Of a stretch of DNA of 64,000 nt, positions 55,020-62,642 are shown piece after piece (within the stretch, counting starts at the first letter, position 1; each line of letters begins with the position of its first letter). Location of the stretch: assembly GCA_023957755.1 (NCBI GenBank), contig JAMLGT010000018.1:1-64000 (forward strand), in the 5' to 3' direction. Made by a program: the position numbers and the translations under genes. The notes under the pieces are model-generated. The model was not told the DNA's origin. It saw only the letters and a list, made by a program, of their open reading frames with translations, and did not search any database. The stretch comes from Chitinophagaceae bacterium (GTDB taxonomy: Bacteria > Bacteroidota > Bacteroidia > Chitinophagales > Chitinophagaceae).

Positions 55020-55397
55020 ATGATAAAAACATTTTCTCTACTTCTGACTTTTCTGATGAGTTCGGTCGGCTTTTCGCAGTCCACATCTTCAGAGATAATT
55101 CAGGCTTTCCGTACCGGAAATGCCGAAAAAGTATCAGCTTATTTCGACAACTCTCTTGAAATAACTGTGGACAAACACAATAAGGTATATAAAAAATCAG
55201 ATGCTGCTACTTTTATTTCGGGCTTTTTTTCGGAGAATAATGTCAAAGATTTTAAGGTACTTCACCAAAGTGAAAGTGGTGGTTCTTTTTATTGTATAGG
55301 CAATCTGGTTACATCTTCCGGAACCTTCCGAACCACTTTCTATGCAAAGGAAAAGGGCGGGAAGACGGTAGTGCAGGAAATCCGGTTTGAAAAATAA
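55020..55397 (+). CDS. DUF4783 exported protein
   Basis: This 125-residue protein has a signal peptide ending at GFSQ. It is a small alpha+beta fold of the NTF2-like kind: EIIQAFRTGNAEKVSAYFDNSLEITV, then a FFSENNVKDFKVLHQ helix-strand and three closing strands (GSFYCIGNLVT, FRTTFYAKEK, VVQEIRFEK). It matches the Bacteroidota-specific DUF4783 family, of unknown function, often found near pilus- or gliding-type housekeeping genes. It is divergent from gpmI and followed by the SUI1 gene 94 bp later. Confidence 0.85.
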   Translation: MIKTFSLLLTFLMSSVGFSQSTSSEIIQAFRTGNAEKVSAYFDNSLEITVDKHNKVYKKSDAATFISGFFSENNVKDFKVLHQSESGGSFYCIGNLVTSSGTFRTTFYAKEKGGKTVVQEIRFEK

Positions 55398-55491
55398 GCC
55401 TGGCATTAAATCACCAATCCGGAATTGCGAAAGCACCTCCCGGATAAATTTTTCTTTGCCACATCGATTACCTTCTTTTAATTTGGTCTTT

Positions 55492-55836
55492 ATGAAGAAG
55501 AAAAACAGGAACAATGCATCCGGAATCGTGTATTCTACCAATCCGGACTTTACTCCCCCGGTCGAAGATGAAGACGATTACACGCCACAACCGATAGCAA
55601 CTCAGGAAATAAGAATAAGGCTCGATAAGAAGCAACGGGCAGGCAAGGTAGTTACACTCATCATCGGATTCGTCGACACCGATGAAGCTATTGAATCAAT
55701 CGGCAAGGAGATCAAAAAGTTTTGTGGTACCGGAGGCAGCGCTAAAGATGGCGAGGTATTGCTTCAGGGAGATTTCAGAGAGAAATCACTCCAATGGCTC
55801 AAAAAGAAAGGCTATACCAAAAGCAGAATCATCTGA
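55492..55836 (+). CDS. SUI1/YciH-family translation-factor-like protein
   Basis: This 114-residue protein is homologous to eukaryotic eIF1 and bacterial YciH. After a disordered N-terminus (1-45, acidic EDEDDYTP) comes the SUI1 fold: IRIRLDKKQRAGKVVTLIIGF, then the EIKKFCGTGGSAKDGEVLLQG loop and WLKKKGYTKSRII. In bacteria YciH is thought to affect initiation fidelity. The frame extends upstream to 55387, overlapping the DUF4783 gene, but the ATG at 55492 begins the family sequence. It converges on gldB. Confidence 0.92.
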   Translation: MKKKNRNNASGIVYSTNPDFTPPVEDEDDYTPQPIATQEIRIRLDKKQRAGKVVTLIIGFVDTDEAIESIGKEIKKFCGTGGSAKDGEVLLQGDFREKSLQWLKKKGYTKSRII

Positions 55837-55873
55837 ACTGCCTCATGCATCTGCCAGCTAAAGCGAAGGACAA

Positions 55874-56920
55874 CTAACCCTTAGGCTTATACTTAGAACG
55901 CTCATATACTTCCCGCGCCGGAACCTTCATGAGTGAATCAGGCGATACATCGGGAAACTTCTGCATGAATTTCTTTACGATCTGAAGCCCGGTGAAACTT
56001 CCCAGATTCCCCGGAGAAGACTCTCCAAATTCCTGGGTTTTGGGACTTTGTCCGATGTAATTCTTAATTACATCCTGGTCAGAGGAATTCAATAAATCAT
56101 TATTCAGGAAAAAATCCCATATGACTGCTTCATTGCTATATGCACCCTTTAACTGATCCGGAGTGTAGCCAAATACCGAAGCCTCATCCACACCGGGCAG
56201 GAATAATTCCAACAGGTAATATCTTCTGCCACTGTTCACTATCTGCTCTATCAGCGAGAAAGCCCGCCCATCCTGAGGAAAGATATCATCTGCAATATTC
56301 TTCATGCTATTCACCGGAATATTCCCGGGCGTAAAAGTCTGAGAAATATATTTCGGATAGAGTGCCATCCCCTCATCACTTTGATAAAAGGAAAAGTCTT
56401 GCCCCAGATGCAACTGCAATCCTACCCCTATACCTGCATTGGTTAACACATCGCCCTGCAAACCATAAGAAGTCATAAAAAAAGCATCCATTGGCCCTAT
56501 GTAGGTAATCACCTTATTGGGAAGCGGATAATCCGGAAAGTAATATTTTACATGTTGCAACCCTTTCTTTATCCCTTCAGCCCATTTATCAAAGTTGCTG
56601 TACAATACCTGTGCTGAATCAAATACCGGCCGGTAATCTCTGAGAAACTGTTTCAATGCAACCCGCTCCATACTACCTTCGCTCATTACACTATCAGGTT
56701 GCAGGCCCAATATATGCATAAGGTAATCGTTAAGGAAACCGGGATATTTTTGTTGTAGTCCGGACAGGCCGTCAGAAAGGTTATTAGTATCCAGTTTGAA
56801 AAAATCCTGATCGAATCGCGCCACTTTCAGTTCCACTTTGATGGAAGATACATCAGGCGCCTTACTCCGGTTGCAGGCCACCAGGGATATCACTAAGCAT
56901 ATAATAATCAACTTCTTCAT
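55874..56920 (-). CDS. gldB: GldB-like gliding motility lipoprotein
   Basis: GldB is a lipoprotein needed for gliding in Flavobacterium. The 348 residues begin with a lipoprotein signal (lipobox LVAC, Cys at about 16). They continue with VARFDQDFFKLDTNNLSDGL and LQQKYPGFLNDYLMHILGL, typical of the family, and the later central LLELFLPGVDEASVFGYT region. The adjacent divergent nadE gene supports the call, since gldB and nadE are neighbours in many Bacteroidota. gldC, which often accompanies gldB, is absent here. GldB-like proteins also occur in non-gliding species, so motility is not proven. Confidence 0.85.
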   Translation of the reverse strand: MKKLIIICLVISLVACNRSKAPDVSSIKVELKVARFDQDFFKLDTNNLSDGLSGLQQKYPGFLNDYLMHILGLQPDSVMSEGSMERVALKQFLRDYRPVFDSAQVLYSNFDKWAEGIKKGLQHVKYYFPDYPLPNKVITYIGPMDAFFMTSYGLQGDVLTNAGIGVGLQLHLGQDFSFYQSDEGMALYPKYISQTFTPGNIPVNSMKNIADDIFPQDGRAFSLIEQIVNSGRRYYLLELFLPGVDEASVFGYTPDQLKGAYSNEAVIWDFFLNNDLLNSSDQDVIKNYIGQSPKTQEFGESSPGNLGSFTGLQIVKKFMQKFPDVSPDSLMKVPAREVYERSKYKPKG

Positions 56921-56924
56921 CCGG

Positions 56925-56932
56925 CAAAAATA
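56925..56932 (-). promoter_or_regulatory. Promoter -7 element of gldB
   Basis: TATTTTTG on the minus strand is a perfect TAnnTTTG match, 4 nt from the gldB ATG. It shares the 61-bp gap with the nadE promoter. Confidence 0.6.
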
Positions 56933-56947
56933 GGAATGTAGATTGCA

Positions 56948-56977
56948 TTTGAAGCAGGAGCGAATCCTCTAATTTTG
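56948..56977 (+). promoter_or_regulatory. Promoter of nadE
   Basis: TTTG (56948-56951), an 18-bp spacer and TAATTTTG (56970-56977) form a good Bacteroidota promoter. The -7 box ends 4 nt before the nadE ATG, whose position is certain from the protein. The mRNA should begin at or next to the start codon. Confidence 0.75.
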
Positions 56978-56981
56978 CACC

Positions 56982-58658
56982 ATGAAAATATTTGTGGCAC
57001 AGCAGAACTACATTATTGGTGACCTTAAGGGAAATACAACAAAAATTATTGAGGCTATTCACATGGCAAAAACCCAGGGAGCCGACCTGGCTGTATTCAG
57101 TGAAATGAGTATCTGTGGCTATTCTCCGCAAGATCACCTGCTGGTAAAAAGCTTCATTACCGAAATCGAAAAATGTGTGCATGAAATTAAAGCCCACACC
57201 TACGACATTGCTGTAATTGCAGGCGCTCCCCGCCCTAACACCGGAACCACCGGCAAAGCACTCTTTAATTCTGCTTACTTCCTATACAATAACGAAGTGC
57301 AGGCAATCATAGACAAGACCTGCCTGCCAAACTACGACATCTTCGATGAAGACCGTTATTTCGAGCCCGCAACAGAATGGAAAGTAATAACTTTCGAAGG
57401 GAAAAAGATTGCGCTTACTATCTGTGAAGACATCTGGAATCTGGGCAACCACCCACTCTACAGGCATTGCCCTATGGAGAAACTCATGGAGCAACAACCC
57501 GATCTGATGATTAATATTTCAGCTTCGCCATTCAACTACCGTCGCACTGACGAACGAAAAGAAACGGTAAGCCGGAATGTACTGAAGTATCATCTGCCAA
57601 TGGTATATTGTAATGCTATCGGCGCACAGACAGAGTTGATATTTGACGGTGCCTCACTTGTATTCGATAAGCATGGAAAGCTCAACCACAAGCTTGCTCA
57701 ATTTGACGAAGACTATCAATTGGTCACTCTTACCCCGGATGGCACTTTCGAACATCCTACACCGGTAAATTTTACGGAAAACAACTCAGTCATTCAGAAC
57801 CCCGACCACTACCATGCGGATGTGAATCTTTCACAAATGAAAGAAGCAATCCTTCTGGGAATCAGAGATTACTTCAAGAAAACAGGACTTACCAAAGCCA
57901 TTATCGGCAATAGTGGTGGAATAGACAGTGCAGTCACCATCGCACTGGCCTGCGAAGCACTCGGAAGTGAGAACGTGTTCTCCATACTCATGCCCTCTCA
58001 ATTCAGCAGTGACCACAGCATTAAAGACGGAAAGCAACTTTCTGAAAATCTGAAATCTCCGTTTTATATAATACCAATCGAACCGGTATATCATCGCTTT
58101 CTGAACGTGCTGGATCCGGTATTCAGCAAACTCCCCTTCGGGGTTGCTGAAGAAAATATTCAGGCCAGAACCCGGAGCACCATCCTGATGGCAATTGCTA
58201 ACAAGTTAGGATACACGTTATTAAACACCAGTAACAAAAGTGAGCTATCTGCAGGTTATGGCACACTCTATGGAGATATGGCAGGAGGGTTATCCGTCCT
58301 TGGAGACTGTTATAAAACCCAGGTATATGGACTTGCCGGCCTGATTAATTCAGAAAAGGAAATTATCCCCCAAAACATTCTACACAAAGCTCCTTCCGCA
58401 GAACTCCGTCCGGATCAATATGACCAACAGAGTCTCCCTCCCTACCCTGTACTGGATGCCATCCTCTATCAACTCATTGAATGTTTCAAATCAGAGGACG
58501 AGATTGCTTCTTTGGGATATGAGCCGGTAATTGTGCGCAAGGTGGTAAACTTATTAAACCGTGCAGAATTTAAGCGTCATCAGTTCTGTCCCATACTAAG
58601 GGTCTCTCCAAAAGCCTTCGGCAGCGGAAGAAGAATCCCTGTGGTCAACCGATTCTGA
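56982..58658 (+). CDS. nadE: Glutamine-dependent NAD+ synthetase
   Basis: The enzyme makes NAD+ from deamido-NAD+ using ammonia released from glutamine. The 558 residues have two domains. The nitrilase-like glutaminase (1-270) carries its Glu (FSEMSICGYSPQD), Lys (DKTCLPNYDIFDEDRYF) and Cys (LTICEDIWNLG). The synthetase (280-558) has the PP-loop GNSGGIDSAVTIAL (about residue 310), MPSQFSSDHS and NTSNKSELSAGYGTLYGD. Both active sites are intact. The TonB receptor gene starts about 108 bp downstream. Confidence 0.97.
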   Translation: MKIFVAQQNYIIGDLKGNTTKIIEAIHMAKTQGADLAVFSEMSICGYSPQDHLLVKSFITEIEKCVHEIKAHTYDIAVIAGAPRPNTGTTGKALFNSAYFLYNNEVQAIIDKTCLPNYDIFDEDRYFEPATEWKVITFEGKKIALTICEDIWNLGNHPLYRHCPMEKLMEQQPDLMINISASPFNYRRTDERKETVSRNVLKYHLPMVYCNAIGAQTELIFDGASLVFDKHGKLNHKLAQFDEDYQLVTLTPDGTFEHPTPVNFTENNSVIQNPDHYHADVNLSQMKEAILLGIRDYFKKTGLTKAIIGNSGGIDSAVTIALACEALGSENVFSILMPSQFSSDHSIKDGKQLSENLKSPFYIIPIEPVYHRFLNVLDPVFSKLPFGVAEENIQARTRSTILMAIANKLGYTLLNTSNKSELSAGYGTLYGDMAGGLSVLGDCYKTQVYGLAGLINSEKEIIPQNILHKAPSAELRPDQYDQQSLPPYPVLDAILYQLIECFKSEDEIASLGYEPVIVRKVVNLLNRAEFKRHQFCPILRVSPKAFGSGRRIPVVNRF

Positions 58659-58766
58659 GGGATGTTTAACGTACCACAAAACCGTTTTTCACTTTCGTCA
58701 ATTTTGCACAACCAAAAGTGTCTATATTGCACTGCTAATTATGCTTTTCATAAATCCATCTGCCTT

Positions 58767-60974
58767 ATGCGACAGATATTCTTTGTGGTGTTAGCCCTCT
58801 TTCCTTTCACACATACTTTAGGACAAAAAGATACCATTGATGAAAAAACAATGGATGCTGTAATTGTTTCCCTCAGCAAATGGCAACAAAAGCTTAACGA
58901 AGTCCCCAACAAAGTAGTAAAGGTTACCAAACCAGACATCATCAGAAACAATCCTCAAACATCGGCTGACCTGCTTGGACAAAGTGGTGCCGTATTTATT
59001 CAGAAAAGTCAGCTAGGCGGCGGCAGTCCCATGATCAGAGGTTTTGCGACCAACCGTGTATTAATTGTAGCTGACGGGGTGAGGATGAATAATGCAATTT
59101 ACAGAAGTGGAAATCTCCAGAATGTAATCAGTATCGACCCGCTCAGCATTGAAACGGCAGAAGTCATCTTCGGCCCGGGTTCCATCATCTATGGTAGCGA
59201 TGCCATTGGCGGCGTAATGGATTTTCACACTATTGACCCTAAGTTTTCAAACACTAAGAAAACCCTGATTACAGGGAGTGCACTTGCACGCTACTCCACT
59301 GCAGATAACGAGCAAACAATACATGCTGACATCAATGCCGGTTGGCAAAGATGGGCGCTCGTCTCTTCCTTTACTCACAGCAGCTTTGGCGACCTGAAAA
59401 TGGGAAAGCATGGTAAAGAAGGTGAAGAAAATTATCTGAGGCCTGAATATGTAAAAAGAATCAATGGCAAGGACAGCATATTTAAAAATGACGATCCCCG
59501 AATACAACGTTTTAGCGGCTACGACCAGACCAACCTGCTACAAAAAATAAGCTTCAGGCCTGATGCAAACTGGAATCTCACCTATAGCTTTACTCACGCA
59601 CGTACAGGAGACGCCCCCAGATACGACAGACTAATTCAATACAGAAATGGTGCACTACGCTTTGCTGAATGGCACTATGGGCCCATGCTCTGGAATATGC
59701 ACACACTCAATGTGCTCCACACAAAAAAGTCTCGTATATATGACAAAACCAAACTCACCATAGCCTATCAGGACTATGAAGAAAGCAGGATAGACCGCAC
59801 ACGGAACAAAACCAGCAGGAACATTCAGACAGAATTAGTGGATGCATTCAGCATCAATCTGGATGCTACCAAAACTCTGAAACAGGGAGAAATATTTTAC
59901 GGATTGGAATATGTTTCAAACAAAGTAGGCTCTACAGGCGAAGTGGAAGATATTATATCCGGCACCACCGCTGCCGCTGTGAGCCGCTATCCTGACGGTA
60001 GCAAATGGCGGACACTTGGCCTCTACTCAAGTTATAAAATTAATCTTCACCCCAAGCTGACCCTTACTTCAGGACTCAGATACAGTTACAATACACTCGA
60101 TGCCGAATTTGACAAGACATTTATTCCATTCCCATTCGAAAAGGCAAAAACCAGAGACGGGGCGCTGACCGGCAATGCAGGAATCGTTTTCCGTCCAGAT
60201 GCTACCTGGCAGCTAAATGCTAATATTTCCACCGGCTACCGAATGCCCAATGTAGATGACATAGGCAAACTATTTGAAAGCGTTCCGGGAAATGTCACCA
60301 TGCCCAACCCCGAACTCACCCCTGAATATGCCTGGAACTTTGAAATCGGTATTGTAAAAAATGTCGATAATAAATACAGAGTCGAACTCAATGCATTCCA
60401 CACGATTTTGAGCAATGCTATCGTTCGGCGGCCGGGCACATTCAACGGGCAAGACAGCATTCTCTTCGATAACGTGATGAGCCGGGTAGAAATGCTGCAA
60501 AACGTAGCCAGTGCCCATGTATCAGGCGTACAGGCAGCCGCAGACATAACCCTCGGAGCAGGAGTATCATTACGGTCAAATGCTAACTGGTTAACCGGAA
60601 AAGAAACTGATGACAGCAAAGATGAACAGGTGGCCCTACGGCATGCACCGCCATTTTACGGAAGCACTGCACTGAGATACAGGCAATCAGGATTCTTTGC
60701 AGAATTTTCATGGATTTATAATGGCGCTGTTACCAACAAAAACCTCTCGCCTTCAGAACAGGGAAAAGGTTATATGTATGCAAAAGATACTAACGGATTA
60801 CCCTATTCGCCGGGATGGTACACACTCAACCTGAAAGCCTCGTTCAGGGCAACTAACAACCTCACCCTCACTGCCGGATGGGAGAACATCACCAATCAGC
60901 GATACAGGCCTTACTCATCAGGAATTGTGGCAGCAGGATCCAATCTGATTTTTGCAGTAAGAGCAAACTGGTAA
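58767..60974 (+). CDS. TonB-dependent receptor, haem/hemin-receptor-like
   Basis: The outer-membrane receptor has 735 residues from the ATG at 58767. It has a signal peptide (FFVVLALFPFTHTLGQ), a plug (about 40-160) with SPMIRGFATNRVLIVADGVRM, NAIYRSGNLQNV and FGPGSIIYGSDAIGGVMDF, and a barrel ending GSNLIFAVRANW. The plug resembles haem/hemoglobin/lactoferrin receptors (HmuR, HasR type). The ligand is not certain and no haem-transport partners are nearby. The longer frame from 58662 adds 35 residues without signal-peptide character and is rejected. CAATTTTG (58699-58706) is a weak candidate -7 element. Confidence 0.88.
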   Translation: MRQIFFVVLALFPFTHTLGQKDTIDEKTMDAVIVSLSKWQQKLNEVPNKVVKVTKPDIIRNNPQTSADLLGQSGAVFIQKSQLGGGSPMIRGFATNRVLIVADGVRMNNAIYRSGNLQNVISIDPLSIETAEVIFGPGSIIYGSDAIGGVMDFHTIDPKFSNTKKTLITGSALARYSTADNEQTIHADINAGWQRWALVSSFTHSSFGDLKMGKHGKEGEENYLRPEYVKRINGKDSIFKNDDPRIQRFSGYDQTNLLQKISFRPDANWNLTYSFTHARTGDAPRYDRLIQYRNGALRFAEWHYGPMLWNMHTLNVLHTKKSRIYDKTKLTIAYQDYEESRIDRTRNKTSRNIQTELVDAFSINLDATKTLKQGEIFYGLEYVSNKVGSTGEVEDIISGTTAAAVSRYPDGSKWRTLGLYSSYKINLHPKLTLTSGLRYSYNTLDAEFDKTFIPFPFEKAKTRDGALTGNAGIVFRPDATWQLNANISTGYRMPNVDDIGKLFESVPGNVTMPNPELTPEYAWNFEIGIVKNVDNKYRVELNAFHTILSNAIVRRPGTFNGQDSILFDNVMSRVEMLQNVASAHVSGVQAAADITLGAGVSLRSNANWLTGKETDDSKDEQVALRHAPPFYGSTALRYRQSGFFAEFSWIYNGAVTNKNLSPSEQGKGYMYAKDTNGLPYSPGWYTLNLKASFRATNNLTLTAGWENITNQRYRPYSSGIVAAGSNLIFAVRANW

Positions 60975-61177
60975 CAGAGAGACTTCGTTTCCCTGTTTGT
61001 TCAAGACTGAAATGGATTTTCATGTCATTTATTGTCTGCTTATGGAGGAGCATTAGTATCTGCATATTTTTTGGCAACCTTATTGCCGTAATTCTTTCTG
61101 AGAAGAAGAATTTCATTATTTTCGAAAAATAGTTAGATAAACAACTATCTTTACGAAAGCAAAAAATAATAGTTTTT

Positions 61178-62353
61178 ATGGAAGCATATATTGTAGCAGG
61201 GTACAGGACTGCAGTTACTAAATCAAAGAAAGGAGGGTTTCGTTTTTATCGTCCGGATGACCTGGCAGTAGAAGTTATCAATAAGTTGATGGCTACAGTG
61301 CCACAGTTAGAGAAGGAAAGAGTGGACGACCTGATTGTAGGCAACGCTGTTCCTGAAGCAGAGCAGGGATTGCAAATCGGCAGAATGATAAGTGTAAGAG
61401 CATTGGGGATTCATGCACCGGGAGTAACTGTAAATCGTTATTGTGCAAGCGGTCTGGAAACCATCGCTATTGCCACAGCCAAAATCAGGGCTGGTATGGC
61501 CGATTGCATTGTGGCGGGCGGTGTAGAAAGTATGAGCATGGTTCCTATGATGGGATGGAAACCTTCACCTGCCTATTCAGTAGCCAGTGAAACACCAGAC
61601 TATTATGTGGGCATGGGGCTGACAGCAGAAGCGGTTGCAAAAGAATACAATGTGTCCCGTGAAGATCAGGATGCATTTAGTTATAGAAGCCACCAGCGGG
61701 CTCTGAATGCCATTAAGAATGGATATTTCACCAGCGGCATTATGCCTATCACAGTTGAGCAAACCTATCTGGACAAAAACAACAAGATTCAGAAAAAATC
61801 TTATGTAGTAGATACAGATGAAGGCCCCAGGGCTGATACTTCGCTGGAGGTATTGAGCAAATTAAAACCTGTATTTGCAGCAGGTGGTTCTGTCACAGCA
61901 GGCAACTCATCTCAGACCAGCGATGGCGCTGCCTTTACCATCGTGATGAGCGAGAAGATGATGAATGAACTTGGCCTGAAGCCCATTGCGAGGATTGTGA
62001 ATTGTGTGTGTGGAGGGGTGCACCCCAGAGTAATGGGATTAGGCCCCATCGAAGCTGTCCCCAGAGTGCTCAAACGCGCCGGCATGACACTCAATGATAT
62101 AGATCTGGTAGAATTAAATGAAGCGTTCGCTTCACAAAGCCTTGCGGTAATCCGCACACTCGGCCTGGATCCTGAAAGGGTAAATATCAATGGGGGTGCT
62201 ATTGCATTAGGGCATCCACTGGGCTGTACAGGAGCCAAACTTACCGTACAAATTATCCACGATATGAAGCGGCTGAACAAAAAATACGGAATCGTTACAG
62301 CATGTGTGGGCGGTGGCCAGGGTATTGCAGGCATCATCGAAAACCTTTCCTGA
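61178..62353 (+). CDS. Acetyl-CoA C-acyltransferase (thiolase)
   Basis: The enzyme cleaves 3-ketoacyl-CoA with CoA, or condenses acetyl-CoA. The 391 residues have the nucleophile Cys in TVNRYCASGLETIAIA (about residue 90). The substrate loop is in VAGGVESMSMVPMMG. The His/Cys pair is in INGGAIALGHPLGCTGA and TACVGGGQGIA. The sequence is closest to FadA-type thiolases of Bacteroidota fatty-acid oxidation. No hydroxyacyl-CoA dehydrogenase partner is in the window. TATCTTTA (61146-61153), one base off the -7 box, is 24 nt upstream. Confidence 0.95.
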   Translation: MEAYIVAGYRTAVTKSKKGGFRFYRPDDLAVEVINKLMATVPQLEKERVDDLIVGNAVPEAEQGLQIGRMISVRALGIHAPGVTVNRYCASGLETIAIATAKIRAGMADCIVAGGVESMSMVPMMGWKPSPAYSVASETPDYYVGMGLTAEAVAKEYNVSREDQDAFSYRSHQRALNAIKNGYFTSGIMPITVEQTYLDKNNKIQKKSYVVDTDEGPRADTSLEVLSKLKPVFAAGGSVTAGNSSQTSDGAAFTIVMSEKMMNELGLKPIARIVNCVCGGVHPRVMGLGPIEAVPRVLKRAGMTLNDIDLVELNEAFASQSLAVIRTLGLDPERVNINGGAIALGHPLGCTGAKLTVQIIHDMKRLNKKYGIVTACVGGGQGIAGIIENLS

Positions 62354-62407
62354 TTGAGTATTTCACCTACGTTTATCATTTTCTTCTATTGTTGTCCGAT
62401 TAAGTTG

Positions 62408-62497
62408 GACTAAAGCCCACCAGGCTTAGGTTTTATATTTATTACCCTACTCTTTAGGATAGGGCTATGAAAGTCTTACTCAACCAGAGCTTTAGTC
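62408..62497. repeat. Family C palindromic element, copy 2
   Basis: A 90-bp nested palindrome with perfect 9-bp outer arms GACTAAAGC (62408-62416) / GCTTTAGTC (62489-62497). The centre, TTATTACCCTACTCTTTAGG and ATAGGGCTATGAAAGTCTTA, aligns with the element at 50298-50389. It lies between two genes on the same strand, thiolase and symporter, where it may act as a terminator. Confidence 0.75.
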
Positions 62498-62593
62498 ACA
62501 TTTTGAATAATTTAACGGGACAATGATAATTCTCTACATATTATATTAATCGACAAAGGCCACTGTAATAAATTAATTTCTGCTCCGCAGCCA

Positions 62594-62623
62594 TTGCATT
62601 AAGCGTCTGTTTCCTTAGTTTTG
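62594..62623 (+). promoter_or_regulatory. Promoter of the dicarboxylate/amino-acid symporter gene
   Basis: TTG (62594-62596), 19-bp spacer and TAGTTTTG (62616-62623) match the consensus perfectly. The ATG at 62643 follows after 19 nt. Confidence 0.8.
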
Positions 62624-62642
62624 ATACCATACAAGACTGACA

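Noticed and set aside
61022-61132. 36-codon small ORF before the thiolase gene
   Set aside because: It is hydrophobic with an ATG start, but has no promoter or family resemblance and overlaps the expected upstream region of the thiolase promoter.
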